Source: JACJYC01 sp964558465 (GTDB taxonomy: Bacteria > Bacteroidota > Bacteroidia > Chitinophagales > Saprospiraceae). From it: a DNA stretch of 64,000 nucleotides. The translations under genes were made by a program, and so were the position numbers. The stretch is taken from assembly GCA_964558465.1 (NCBI GenBank), contig CAZLEF010000010.1, positions 1 through 64,000 on the forward strand. Direction: 5' to 3'. Under the pieces are notes generated by a model, which saw nothing but the letters and a program-made list of their open reading frames with translations, was not told the origin of the DNA and made no database searches. Position 1 is the stretch's first letter; the number at the start of each line of letters is the position of its first letter. This document shows positions 22,913 to 33,000 of the stretch, piece by piece.

Positions 22913-24250
22913 ATGCGCTTAAACACTTCCTACCGGCAGATCCTGGCAATTTCAGGCCCCATCATGCTGGGCAGCGCTGCCCAGAACGTCATTACGCTCA
23001 GCGATAACGTGTTTCTTTATCATCTTGGGGAGACCGATTTCGCCGCTATTGGTTTTGTCGGCGTTTTTTACCTGGTGATCGCCGCGATCGGGTACGGGTT
23101 TTCCCGGGGTGGCCAGATCATGATCGCCCGCAGGATGGGTGAAGGCCAGCCATATGAAGTCGGCCGTACTTTTTATGCCATGTTTTATTACGAGCTCTGC
23201 CTCGGGCTGGTCATGTTTGCGTTCATGAAATGGGGCGCTTACGGTTTTTTTGACTACGTGCTGGAAGAGGAGGTTATCCTGCGAAAGAGCATGGAATACC
23301 TGGAATATCGAAGTTGGGGCATCTTCTTTTCCTATACAGGGGTGGCCATCATTGCCCTTTATAGCGGCGTTGCGCGGCCCACCTTTATTTTGATTGACAC
23401 GATCATTCTCGCCATTGTCAACATTATTTTGAATTATGCATTGATTTACGGCCATTTCGGGCTTCCGGCCATGGGTATTGCCGGCGCGGCGCTGGCCAGC
23501 ACGATAGCCGAAATCGTGGCATTTATCTGTTTTGTTGTATACATCCTTTTGGATAAAAAAAACCGGATCTACCGGCTTTTTCATTTGCCGAAATTTGATC
23601 TGCAACTGGTCTGGCAGCAGTTCACCCTGGCATTTCCGATCGTAGCCCAGGCATTTGTGGGGATTGGGAGCTGGTTTGTCTTTTTTGCGATCATTGAAAA
23701 TCTGGGAGAACGCCAATTGTCCATTTCCAATCTTGGGCGGAATGTGTACCTGATCCTTTCCATTCCGTGTTGGGGCTTCGCATCGGGCATCAATACCCTG
23801 GTCAGCAATTTTATCGGTCAGCAAAAAAGGCAGGCGGTTGTGCCGATTATCTGGAAAACGGCCAAGTTGTGCTGGTTGATCACCATGCTGTTTACGATTC
23901 CCGTGGTTTTTTTTCCGCACCAGTTGCTTTATCCGCTTCTGGGTTCCGAGGATATGTCGCTGATCACAGAAGCCCAACCCATTTTTTACGTTCTGATCCC
24001 GATCCTGACCAGTTTCGCTATCGGAGGGGTGTTTTTTAACGGAATGGCCGGCACCGGCGCCACGCAGTTCGGGCTGATGATCCAGGCAGTTTGCGCCCTG
24101 GTTTACCTGGCTTATATTTATTTGGTGGTCAACTTTACCAATCTGGGGCTGCCCTGGGCCTGGGCGGCTGAAATTTTATATTGGGTCCTGATGTTGGCGC
24201 TGACCTATTGGTACCTCGTCTCCAGGCGTTGGCACCGTTTGAAGGTATAG
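22913..24250 (+). CDS. MATE-family efflux transporter
   Basis: Multidrug and toxic-compound extrusion antiporter of 445 residues with twelve hydrophobic segments arranged as two similar halves. The beginning, RQILAISGPIMLGSAAQN, is a standard first transmembrane helix of the family. Drug export coupled to sodium or proton entry is the known family role; the substrate cannot be told. ATG 22913 is preferred to a TTG 27 bp earlier, because it begins directly before the first conserved helix. It converges on the FG-GAP protein gene with only 53 bp between stops. Confidence 0.92.
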   Translation: MRLNTSYRQILAISGPIMLGSAAQNVITLSDNVFLYHLGETDFAAIGFVGVFYLVIAAIGYGFSRGGQIMIARRMGEGQPYEVGRTFYAMFYYELCLGLVMFAFMKWGAYGFFDYVLEEEVILRKSMEYLEYRSWGIFFSYTGVAIIALYSGVARPTFILIDTIILAIVNIILNYALIYGHFGLPAMGIAGAALASTIAEIVAFICFVVYILLDKKNRIYRLFHLPKFDLQLVWQQFTLAFPIVAQAFVGIGSWFVFFAIIENLGERQLSISNLGRNVYLILSIPCWGFASGINTLVSNFIGQQKRQAVVPIIWKTAKLCWLITMLFTIPVVFFPHQLLYPLLGSEDMSLITEAQPIFYVLIPILTSFAIGGVFFNGMAGTGATQFGLMIQAVCALVYLAYIYLVVNFTNLGLPWAWAAEILYWVLMLALTYWYLVSRRWHRLKV

Positions 24251-24303
24251 TCTATGGAACAATGATCCTCCGTGGCTGCAACGGGTAAAAACCATGGAAC
24301 AGT

Positions 24304-26103
24304 TTACCGGTTGACAACCAGCAAAATAACCGCATCGGAATGGTCCACCGCCAACCGCACAAAATAACTTCCCGGCGCCAGGCTGTGGTTTTTCAAGTCC
24401 AGTTGATGCGCCCATTCTCCGGCAGGCAGATCTCGGAGGTTTTCCGTCAGTATGGTTCTGCCCAATGAATCAATGAGATGGATCTCCAGGCGGTTTATGT
24501 TTACTTTCCACCGGGCAGATAATGTCGCATTTTCGCTTGCCGGGTTAGGGGAAACCCGTATCCTGTTCTCATTCACCAAAGGATTTTCCACTCCGGTTGC
24601 GCTGGTTTCCAATACAACAATTTGCTGGTCTGCCGGGACGTCGGTCAAAACCTGCCGGCCTCCGCCGGGCCAGTCGACAACCACCGAATCGGCTTTCAGT
24701 CCTTTGCCCAGTCCAAAATGGGCGATCAGGCTGTTCTGGCCGCAATAACCGGTTTGGGCGCTGATCTCGGTCATCTGCCAGACCGAAAAAACATTGTTCT
24801 TTTTGGACTTGACCCTAATCCTTGCTCCGATGGCCGATTTGTTGGACGTCACACCCTCCAGTTGGATCTTTAACCAATGATTGGCGTTGCCGCCGCCATG
24901 GGCAGGAGAAAGGACATTTTTGAACAACAGGTTATTCGGTTGTGCGGCCTGGTCATTGTTTTTGCAAGTTGCAACGGCCAGGTCCTGAAACCCGTCATTG
25001 TCGTAATCTCCGAAGGCCAGGCCGAAAGAACAGGGCGTGCCAGGGTCCATTGCGCCTTCGGGCGCCGGCGTGAAATCACCACCGCCGTTGTTGAGGTATA
25101 GAAAATTGCGGATGCTGCCGGTACAAAAACCGTTGGCAACGACGAGGTCGAGGTCGCTGTCATTATCTACATCGGCAAAAGCGGATCCGTAAGAACAGCC
25201 GCCGTCGGCGTTGATGGCCGCAGGTGTGGATTCGGTGAAGCTGCCATCCCCGTTATTGAGAAAAAGCTGGTTGTTTTGTTCCTGGAAATAACCTGCATTG
25301 GCGATAAAAACGTCGAAGTCGCCGTCGTTGTCCACATCACCCCAACTGGCGCTCATTGAGCTTTTTCCGCTCGTGACAAGCGGGTCGCCGGTGACCTTGA
25401 TGAATTGCCCGGCGCCGTTATTCCGGTACAGATCGTTGGGTTGGTTGTTTTCATTGGCGACAAAAAGATCGGCATCTCCATCATTGTCGTAATCCACCCA
25501 ATTTGCGCACCTTGAAAAATCGTTTTCTGCAACAGGCGGAATGCCGGTGATGCGTTCAAAACTGCCTTGCCCCTTGTTGCGGTACAGCATATTCCGTTTG
25601 TCGCCCTCGCTGTTGGTGATGTAGATATCCAGGAGGCCGTCCTGGTCGTAGTCGCCCCAGACCGCGGTTTCAGAATAGGTGCCGGTATTGCCGGTAATAG
25701 CGCCGGGTGGGTTGGTGAATGTGCCGGTCCCATCATTTTCGTAATAATAATTTCGTTTGCCGTACCAGGTCACCACAAAGGCGTCGAGGTCGCCGTCGTT
25801 ATCAGCATCCGCAAAAGTTCCTCCGTCAGAGGGGCTGTTGTCCAGGACAATGGGGGCGTTGCTGACGGAATAGAAGGTTCCGTCTCCGTTGTTGATATAG
25901 AGGAGGTTGTTCTGGCCTGGGTTCAGGCCGTTGCTGATAAAAAGGTCTTCCTGCCCATCGCCGTTCACATCCGCCCAATTGACGCTGCGGCTGTCAGAAG
26001 GTGTGTTGACGACCGGGCCTTCGGTGATTTTCTGGAAAATGGCCTGCGAATGAAGGGTTTGTATCATTAAAAAACAGAAAAAACAGTGGGTGATCCTTTT
26101 CAT
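24304..26103 (-). CDS. Secreted FG-GAP/VCBS-repeat protein with ASPIC/UnbV and T9SS sorting domains
   Basis: A 599-residue exported protein starting at ATG 26103 with a signal peptide (residues 1-19). About eight FG-GAP-type repeats follow, each with a calcium-binding loop such as DVNGDGQED or DYDNDGDAD, forming an integrin-like beta-propeller. An ASPIC/UnbV domain is at about 430-510 (IGARIRVKS ... VVVDWPGG). The C-terminal 90 residues are a type A type IX secretion sorting domain (RVSPNPASENATL ... GSYFVRL). It is therefore probably displayed on or released from the cell surface. The ligand is unknown. Confidence 0.9.
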   Translation of the reverse strand: MKRITHCFFCFLMIQTLHSQAIFQKITEGPVVNTPSDSRSVNWADVNGDGQEDLFISNGLNPGQNNLLYINNGDGTFYSVSNAPIVLDNSPSDGGTFADADNDGDLDAFVVTWYGKRNYYYENDGTGTFTNPPGAITGNTGTYSETAVWGDYDQDGLLDIYITNSEGDKRNMLYRNKGQGSFERITGIPPVAENDFSRCANWVDYDNDGDADLFVANENNQPNDLYRNNGAGQFIKVTGDPLVTSGKSSMSASWGDVDNDGDFDVFIANAGYFQEQNNQLFLNNGDGSFTESTPAAINADGGCSYGSAFADVDNDSDLDLVVANGFCTGSIRNFLYLNNGGGDFTPAPEGAMDPGTPCSFGLAFGDYDNDGFQDLAVATCKNNDQAAQPNNLLFKNVLSPAHGGGNANHWLKIQLEGVTSNKSAIGARIRVKSKKNNVFSVWQMTEISAQTGYCGQNSLIAHFGLGKGLKADSVVVDWPGGGRQVLTDVPADQQIVVLETSATGVENPLVNENRIRVSPNPASENATLSARWKVNINRLEIHLIDSLGRTILTENLRDLPAGEWAHQLDLKNHSLAPGSYFVRLAVDHSDAVILLVVNR

Positions 26104-26120
26104 TTTGTGACATTTTACCG

Positions 26121-26128
26121 CAAATGTA
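26121..26128 (-). promoter_or_regulatory. -7 element of the FG-GAP protein gene
   Basis: TACATTTG on the minus strand lies 17 bp before the ATG at 26103 and supports that start over upstream ones. Confidence 0.55.
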
Positions 26129-26290
26129 TTGCAGCAATCCAGGTTGACCCGGAAAAGTGTAAGTAGGCGCCCTTCCATTGTATACACAACTTTTTTACCG
26201 GTTGCAGCCCTTCTCCTGTTATTCATATACCGCTGGGCGCTGTTTTTACATTAAAACCGGATTAACCTCCCAAATTGCGAACTTTGCGCC

Positions 26291-27370
26291 ATGAAACGCA
26301 GGATCTTTCTTCACGTTGCTTTCTGGTTGGCCTATTTTATTTGGGTAACTTATGTTGAGTTTGCCTGGGCAACTGCCTCATTTAAGGACCTGTCGGTATT
26401 CGGGCGTTTGTGGATTGCCGTCAAAGTGGAACTCAGCATGTTCCCCGCCAAAATGGGGCTGTGTTATTACGTGCTTTACGGTCCGTTGCGGCAAAGTTTG
26501 TCACACCAAAAATCAAAGGTGGTCGCGATCCTGCAAACCGCAGCCGCTATTGTAGTCGCAACTCTGTTTTACCGGGCATCGGTAAAGTGGCTGGCCTACC
26601 CGTGGGCCTATCGCGAAAACCCGGATTCTGTGGCGCTTTTTGAAGGATACCGGTTGGTCACTTCATTTTTTGACCTCGTGCTGGTGCTCGGATTCGCCAT
26701 GGCGTTTAAACTCTACCGCATGCAGTTGGAGGGAAAGGAACGGGAAAAACAACTGGTTAAGGAAAAACTGGAGACGGAACTGCGATTCCTCCGGTCGCAA
26801 ACCAACCCCCACTTCCTGTTCAACACCCTGAATAATATTTACGCTCTGACCCGCCGCCAGCCCGGACCGGCCTCCGAAATGGTGCTGCAATTATCCGGGT
26901 TGCTGCGGTTTATGTTGTACGAGTGTTCCAAACCGCGCATTCCCGTTGCGGATGAGATCAAGGTTATCGAAGGCCTGATCGCGCTTGAGAAACTTCGGTA
27001 CAACGAACGTCTTCAGGTCGTTCTGGAAACCCGGATCGACCATCCGGATGAATGGATCGCCCCGCTGATCCTCCTGCCTTTTATTGAAAATGCTTTTAAA
27101 CACGGGGCAGGTGAAAGCCGTTTTGAAACCCGGATCGAAATCCGGATTACCCTGGAAAACGGCATGCTCGAAATGGATGTGCACAATCATAAAGAACCTG
27201 AAGATCCGGGAAAAACCCAGGGTCTCGGCCTTCAGAATGTCCGCCGGCAACTGGAATTGTTGTATCCGGGGGCGTATGATCTCGATATTGATAACCAACC
27301 CGGGGCGTTTCGTGCACGCTTGCGGGTCAACCTTCGTGTTTATGAAAACCTTGCAATGCCTGATCATTGA
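26291..27370 (+). CDS. LytS-type sensor histidine kinase
   Basis: Membrane histidine kinase of 359 residues from the His_kinase/LytS group. About four hydrophobic segments occupy residues 1-145. The phospho-acceptor region is QTNPHFLFNTLNN, and a C-terminal ATP-binding domain includes LILLPFIENAFKHG (N box) and GLGLQNVRRQL (G box). No extracellular ligand domain is evident, so the input is probably sensed in the membrane. The downstream response regulator gene overlaps its 3-prime end by 29 bp, so the two are co-translated as a two-component pair. Confidence 0.93.
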   Translation: MKRRIFLHVAFWLAYFIWVTYVEFAWATASFKDLSVFGRLWIAVKVELSMFPAKMGLCYYVLYGPLRQSLSHQKSKVVAILQTAAAIVVATLFYRASVKWLAYPWAYRENPDSVALFEGYRLVTSFFDLVLVLGFAMAFKLYRMQLEGKEREKQLVKEKLETELRFLRSQTNPHFLFNTLNNIYALTRRQPGPASEMVLQLSGLLRFMLYECSKPRIPVADEIKVIEGLIALEKLRYNERLQVVLETRIDHPDEWIAPLILLPFIENAFKHGAGESRFETRIEIRITLENGMLEMDVHNHKEPEDPGKTQGLGLQNVRRQLELLYPGAYDLDIDNQPGAFRARLRVNLRVYENLAMPDH

Positions 27371-28043
27371 AGATGAACCGCTGGCGGCGGAGATCCTGGA
27401 AGACTATATCCGGGATACGCCCGGGCTTGAGCTTGCCGGACTTTGCAGGGACGCGCTGTTTGCTATGGATTTTTTGCAGCAACACCCCGTCGACCTGATT
27501 TTTCTGGACATCCACCTTCCCAAACTGAAAGGGCTCGATTTTCTCAAAACCCTGTTGAACCCGCCCAAGGTGATCCTCACCACCGCATACCATGAATACG
27601 CCCTGGAGAGCTACGAACACAACGTGGTGGATTATTTGCTCAAACCCATTGCCTTCAGCCGGTTTTTAAAGGCGGTCAATAAAATAAAACCGTCAGAAAC
27701 CATGGATCTGCCTGTGCAGCCGTCGTCGCCGGTGGAAAGGCCATTCCACTTTTTTAATGTCAATAAAAAAAAGGTGAAGATCTATCTGGATGAGATTTGT
27801 TATGTGGAAAGCCTGAAGGAATACGTTCGGATCTTTACGGCCGGCCAGTCCTTCGTCACCAAATCCCAATTGGGCGTATTCGCCGCCCTGCTGGACAGCG
27901 GAGCATTTATCCGCATCCACCGGTCTTTTCTGGTCGCCAAGGATAAAGTGACGGCTTTTACGGCGTCAGAAGTGGAAGTGGCCGGGAAAAGTTTGCCGAT
28001 CGGGAGGAGCTACCGGGAGGAGGTCATAAAGGTTTTCAATTAG
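27342..28043 (+). CDS. LytTR-family response regulator
   Basis: A 233-residue DNA-binding regulator. The receiver domain has acidic pocket EDEP (10-13), the phospho-acceptor Asp56 in LIFLDIHLP, and the switch lysine in YLLKPI. The C-terminal LytTR domain (about 135-233) ends RIHRSFLVAKDKV and LPIGRSYREEV. The start at 27342 lies inside the histidine kinase gene and begins exactly at the conserved receiver strand. It should be phosphorylated by the upstream kinase and activate target promoters, which cannot be identified here. Confidence 0.93.
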   Translation: MKTLQCLIIEDEPLAAEILEDYIRDTPGLELAGLCRDALFAMDFLQQHPVDLIFLDIHLPKLKGLDFLKTLLNPPKVILTTAYHEYALESYEHNVVDYLLKPIAFSRFLKAVNKIKPSETMDLPVQPSSPVERPFHFFNVNKKKVKIYLDEICYVESLKEYVRIFTAGQSFVTKSQLGVFAALLDSGAFIRIHRSFLVAKDKVTAFTASEVEVAGKSLPIGRSYREEVIKVFN

Positions 28044-28076
28044 AGCAGGATTCTGAATGGGCGAATGAGTGGATGG

Positions 28077-28192
28077 CCGGCTTTGCCGGTTGAAGCGGCA
28101 GCCGGCGGCCGGCATCTTTAGTAATCATCTTGCTTGGGAGTAATGGGTGGGGAAAAAAAGCCCGCCCTTCCACCATCACGCCTGAGGCGTGA
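28077..28192. repeat. Hairpins in the intergenic region before rmuC
   Basis: The 332-bp stretch 28044-28375 has no gene. It holds a small hairpin CCGGC-TTT-GCCGG (28077-28089) and a perfect 7-bp hairpin TCACGCC-TGA-GGCGTGA (28176-28192). The latter belongs to the CACGCC/GGCGTG family seen at 8, 29772 and 55981. From about 28265 the DNA turns AT-rich up to the rmuC promoter. Confidence 0.6.
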
Positions 28193-28345
28193 GTATGCGT
28201 AAAAGCCCATCTGAGAGCTTTCGTTCTCCATCTTCAGCGCGCTGACCGTTTAACCTGGGGTCCGAGATAATAGCATATTGCAATATATACACCAATAATT
28301 TTAAAAAACAAAATAAAATAACTATTATTTTTAAAAACCATTCAT

Positions 28346-28353
28346 TACCTTTG
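28346..28353 (+). promoter_or_regulatory. -7 element of rmuC
   Basis: TACCTTTG, a TAnnTTTG match, lies 22 bp before the rmuC ATG at the end of an AT-rich stretch. Confidence 0.55.
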
Positions 28354-28375
28354 ACTGAATGCTCATCGATTTCCT

Positions 28376-29734
28376 ATGGCCAATCCGCTGTTGCTTTCTT
28401 TTCTGTTCCTTTTATTGGGCCTCGCTATTGGCGGACTTACAGCCTGGCTCCTGGCCAAGTTGTGGCTGAAGGGCGCCAGCCTGACACCGGGCGAGGTTGA
28501 ATCCAGGTATGTAAGCCGGGAATTATATGAAAACCTCCAGACCCAGGCGGATGTAGCCCGCGAAGACCTGATGGAACGAGAGCAGGAGATCCGTCAACTG
28601 ACCGGCAGCCTGGCCGCTAAAACCCAGCAAATGGCCGCTCTGGAGGAAAAATGGCAAATCCGGCAAACGGAGATCATGGCCCAGCAAGAACAGTCGCGTT
28701 TGGAATTTGAAAACCTGGCCAACAGGCTGTTCGAGGAAAAAAGCGTGAAATTTACCGCTCAGAATCAACTCCAGTTGAACGACATCCTCAATCCGCTCAG
28801 GGAAAAGATCAAATCTTTTGAAGAAGGCATCGAAAAACGATTTCTCGAGGAAACCAAAGACCGGGTGTCGCTGAAAACCGAGATCGAACAACTTCGCCTC
28901 CTCAACCAGCAACTCAGCGCCGACGCCAACAACCTGGCCAGCGCCCTCAAAGGTGAAAACAAAACCCAGGGCGACTGGGGCGAATTCCAACTGGAAATGC
29001 TGCTGGAACGGGCTGGTCTCGTCCGGGATATCCACTTTAAAGTGCAGGCCGCTTTCCGTGATGACGAAGGCAAACAAAAACGCCCGGATTTTATTATCCA
29101 ACTCCCTGAAGGCAAACACCTGGTAGTGGACTCTAAAGTGTCGCTGAAGGCGTATGAGAAGTATTTCAACGCCGGTTCGCCGGAAACCCAGGCGCAACAC
29201 CTCAAACAACATGTGGATAGCCTCCGGAACCATATCCGGGACCTGGGCGGCAAAAACTATCAGCAACTTTACCAGATCAACGCCCCGGATTACCTGCTGC
29301 TTTTTGTGCCCATCGAACCCGCCCTGGGTATCGCCCTGCAACAGGATCCCCGTTTGTTCCTGGATGCACTCGACCAGAATATCGTTCTGGTAACCACTTC
29401 GACCCTCCTGGCGACCATGCGCACGGTAGCCTTCATCTGGCGACAGGAAAAACAAAGCCGGAGCGTCCTGGAAATTGCCAAACAGAGCGGCCTGCTCTAC
29501 GATAAATTTGTCGCCTTCACCGAAGACCTCAAATCCATCGGTCAACGACTCGACCTGGCACAGGGTGCTTACCACGACGCCATGAACAAACTTACAGATG
29601 GCAAACGCTTCGGCGATACGCTTGTGGGCCGGGCCGAAAAAATCCGTCAACTGGGCGCCAGAGCTTCCAAATCCCTGCCCCCCGACTGGCTGGATAAAGA
29701 CGCCGAAGAAAATGGAGGGGAACTGAACGTTTGA
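28376..29734 (+). CDS. rmuC: DNA recombination protein RmuC
   Basis: A 452-residue RmuC-family protein. One N-terminal transmembrane helix (about 5-28) is followed by a long coiled coil (50-190) and a PD-(D/E)xK-like nuclease core with GDWGEFQLEMLLERAGL, RPDFIIQLPEGKHLVVDSKVS and DYLLLFVPIEPAL. RmuC limits inversions between short inverted repeats in E. coli, which is notable in a genome full of such repeats. The nuclease activity is predicted from the fold. The last residues run up to the octamer array before the scaffold gap. Confidence 0.94.
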   Translation: MANPLLLSFLFLLLGLAIGGLTAWLLAKLWLKGASLTPGEVESRYVSRELYENLQTQADVAREDLMEREQEIRQLTGSLAAKTQQMAALEEKWQIRQTEIMAQQEQSRLEFENLANRLFEEKSVKFTAQNQLQLNDILNPLREKIKSFEEGIEKRFLEETKDRVSLKTEIEQLRLLNQQLSADANNLASALKGENKTQGDWGEFQLEMLLERAGLVRDIHFKVQAAFRDDEGKQKRPDFIIQLPEGKHLVVDSKVSLKAYEKYFNAGSPETQAQHLKQHVDSLRNHIRDLGGKNYQQLYQINAPDYLLLFVPIEPALGIALQQDPRLFLDALDQNIVLVTTSTLLATMRTVAFIWRQEKQSRSVLEIAKQSGLLYDKFVAFTEDLKSIGQRLDLAQGAYHDAMNKLTDGKRFGDTLVGRAEKIRQLGARASKSLPPDWLDKDAEENGGELNV

Positions 29735-29758
29735 AATCCAAACAATCCAAATAATTGT

Positions 29759-30058
29759 TGATTTGTTGATTCCACGCCTGTGGCGTGGCAAGTCGTTGAN
29801 NNNNNNNNNNNNNNNNNNNNNNNNNNNNNNNNNNNNNNNNNNNNNNNNNNNNNNNNNNNNNNNNNNNNNNNNNNNNNNNNNNNNNNNNNNNNNNNNNNNT
29901 GCGTTGATTTGTTGATGCGAGGATGCGAACCAGCAGTCGCCAATCGAATCAATCCAATCAATTTGTTGATGCGTTGATTTGTTGATGCGAGGATGCGAAC
30001 CAGCAGTCGCCAATCGAATCAATCGAACCAATCGAACCAATCGAACCAATCGAACCAA
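29759..30058. repeat. Composite repeat with 70-bp tandem unit around the gap
   Basis: Left of the gap are octamer units and the hairpin CCACGCC-TGT-GGCGTGG (29772-29788). Right of it, a 70-bp unit starts at 29900 and again at 29970 (octamers, then GAGGATGCGAACCAGCAGTCGCC, read in two parts, then nonamers). Nonamers of the TCGAACCAA type fill the rest to 30058. More copies probably lie in the gap. Confidence 0.8.
29800..29899. other. Assembly gap of 100 N
   Basis: Exactly 100 N, the usual placeholder length for a gap of unknown size. It is bounded by repeat DNA on both sides, which likely caused the break. The true length cannot be known. Confidence 0.98.
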
Positions 30059-30063
30059 TTCTA

Positions 30064-33000
30064 TCACCTCACCAACACCACCTCCCCCTTAAACACTTCC
30101 GCCCGCCCGTCCAGAAATTCGATCTCTGCAAACCAGACATAAACCCCGGCATTCAATACCTGGCCGTTGAGCATGCCGTCCCAACCGGATTCGGGGTTGT
30201 TGGGCATGAAATCCCGGGTTTCGTAAACCATCGCGCCCGACCGGCTGAATATCCGCATCCGGTTGATCTTGCTGACTGCTCCATCCGAAAAAATGGTGAA
30301 CCGGTCGTTGGCGCCGTCACCGTCGGGGCTGAATGCGTTGGGGATAAATATCCGGCGGTTGCGGTCGACTCCAACGGCGATCGCAGCCTCGGTCCGGCAA
30401 AGGGACACGGAGTCAAATACTTCTACCTTGAAAATGGTAGTTTCCAGGGGTTGTACCCTGGCTTCGGCTGTGGTCAGGGTATCGGTATGGCTCCAGGTAT
30501 AAGTGACGGTTTCGCTGTTGGCCTGGGCATGCAGGCGGATAATGTCGCCCAAATGAATGACGGTATCTGTGCCCAGAAAAGCTTCGAGTACCGGCGGGCC
30601 GGCTACGCTTGCAGCAAAACCCTCCTCGCAGCCTGCCCGGTCCCTGACAATAATTTCGTAGTTGCCCGCCCGCAACCCGTTGAAGGCAGGGGAATCCTGG
30701 AAAAGGATTCCATCAAGGGAGTATTGATAACCCGGTGTCCCGCCCTCAACCATAACAGCCTGGATCAATCCGCCGTTGGGCGGATCAAGGCAGGTGATAT
30801 TTTTGGAGGCGAGCTGGGCTGTAATAACGGGGGGTTCTGTCAATTCATATGCACCTTCGGCTGTGCATCCTTTTTCATTGGCGACGATCAATGTATACTG
30901 CCCGGCGCCCAGGCCCATTGCGGAAGCTCCGGCTGTTCCATTGCTCCATTGATAAGTCAATGACTGATAGGGGCCTGTCACATTTGCGGTCAGGATGCCG
31001 TCGGTATCGCCCGGGCAACTGATGGGCTTGCCGGAGGAAATGCTGACCGCAAGGGGCGCCGCAGGTTGGGTCACCTGCACGATGGCCGTTGCCTCACAAC
31101 CCTTGGCATCTGCTACGGTCACGCTATAAAACCCGGCGTTCAGGTTGGAAATGACGGGGGCTTGCTGGTTATTATTCCAAAGATAAGATACCGCGGTTCC
31201 GTTTTGGGTTTCGACGGTTGCCGCTCCGTCATTGCCCTGAAAACAGGATACGGATTGCAATTCGACCCCGGTCGCCAGAAATTGCGGGGGTTCGTTGATG
31301 TTCACGGCGAGGGTGGCCTGACACCCGTTTTCATCGGTCACGGTAAGGCCATACCCAGCCTGGCCGCCGGCACAAAGCTGGTCGAGGGTTGTGACGCCCG
31401 AGGCGCCGTTACTCCATTGCAGGTCGTAGGCGCCGGTTCCACCGGTTACGGTTACGGCGATGCTGCCGTCGCATCCTGCGAAACAAGTCACGTCGCGGAG
31501 TTCTTCCAACTCGATCACCAGTTCTGCCGGTTCAATCACCCGGACGGTAAACAAAGTGTCGTCGTACAGGTCGGCAATCCGGAAAGCATAATCGCCCGCA
31601 GGCAAACCTGAAATGTTTGCCGTCTCCCCGATTGCGCCGAGCTGGCCGCTGCCATTCAGGCTATTGGCCGTATTTTGCCACGAATAGGTATAAGGTGGAA
31701 ATCCGTTGGTCATGCTAAAGCTGATCACCCCATTGTTGTCGCCGTAACAGGCCAGGGTGTCGGAGGTCAGGTCGGGAACGATCTGACGGACGTATTCAAC
31801 CTCAATACACCGGGTGATCTCACAACCGTTGGCATCGGTGACGGTGACGCAGCATGGCTGCCCGCCCACCAGGCTACTGGCCTGTGGAGCGCTTTCGCCG
31901 TTACACCAGGTGTAAGTATAATTGCCGGCCCCTCCGGTTACTTCCACAATAGCGATTCCGTTGGCAGCTCCTTGCGCAAGCGCCGGACTTACCAGGTCAA
32001 TGGTGGCGTTCAGCGGGGGCAACACGACGATATTAGAAAGAACAATGCTGTCGCAGCCCGCAAAAAGCTGAAGCGTGTCGGCATGGTTTCCTGTCGTGGA
32101 ATAGGTGTTCGGGCCGACTTTGATGCTCTGACCGGCGCATAAAACGGTGTCGATGACGGTCACCGGGGTGATATCGCCGCCATCTGAAATCGTAAGGGTG
32201 AACAAGCCGCGGGCAGCGTCTCCGGAGCCGTCCACCAGCAGGAAATAACGGGTATTGGGAAAAAGGCAGGTGACTTCCATGGTTTCATTCAGCTCGTCTT
32301 CTTCGTATTGGCTGTCGATATGGGCAAACCCGCCGGTGCACGTCCCGTTAAAAGACCGATAAAGGGCCAGTTGCACGCCAATCGGCTGGATCAGGGTATC
32401 GCTGATGCCTTCAATGATCACGTGGCCCGTAGGCGGGGTAATAAAGCTGAACCATACCGAATGCTGGCTGACAAAAGCGGAGACAAAAGGATCCTGTGTC
32501 GTGGTTGCGCAAAAATTGCTCCGCCACCCGTCCAGGCTGACTGACCCGCCGGCCGGGATTTGCCCAAGGTCTTCGAACTGGCAGCGCAAGTCGCCTCCCT
32601 CGATCACGCCGATGTCCCGGATCTGAATGCCAAACGGGCCGCGGGTGGACTGTACACCATCGGATCCGCCGTCGACCAGGATAAAAACGGTGGTATTGGC
32701 CGGCAGACAGCGCAAGCTCAGCTTCCCGTCATAACTGTTGGCCTGTGAAACGCCTTGAATCAAGGTAAAAGCGCCGTTGCAGGTATTGTCGCCGCTTCGG
32801 TAAGCGGCAATCTGGGTATCAAATTCGTCTCCGGTATTCAACGGATCCCCAACCACGTCCACCAGGATCATCGCACTGGGATCAGGCCCCGTATTAAAGG
32901 AGAACCAAACGCCTGCGTCATTAAAAAAAGAACCGGAAGCCAAAGGGTCGGGTTCGTTGGTATTGGTGGCGCAGGAGTTGTCAAACAGGGTGGTCAGGGT

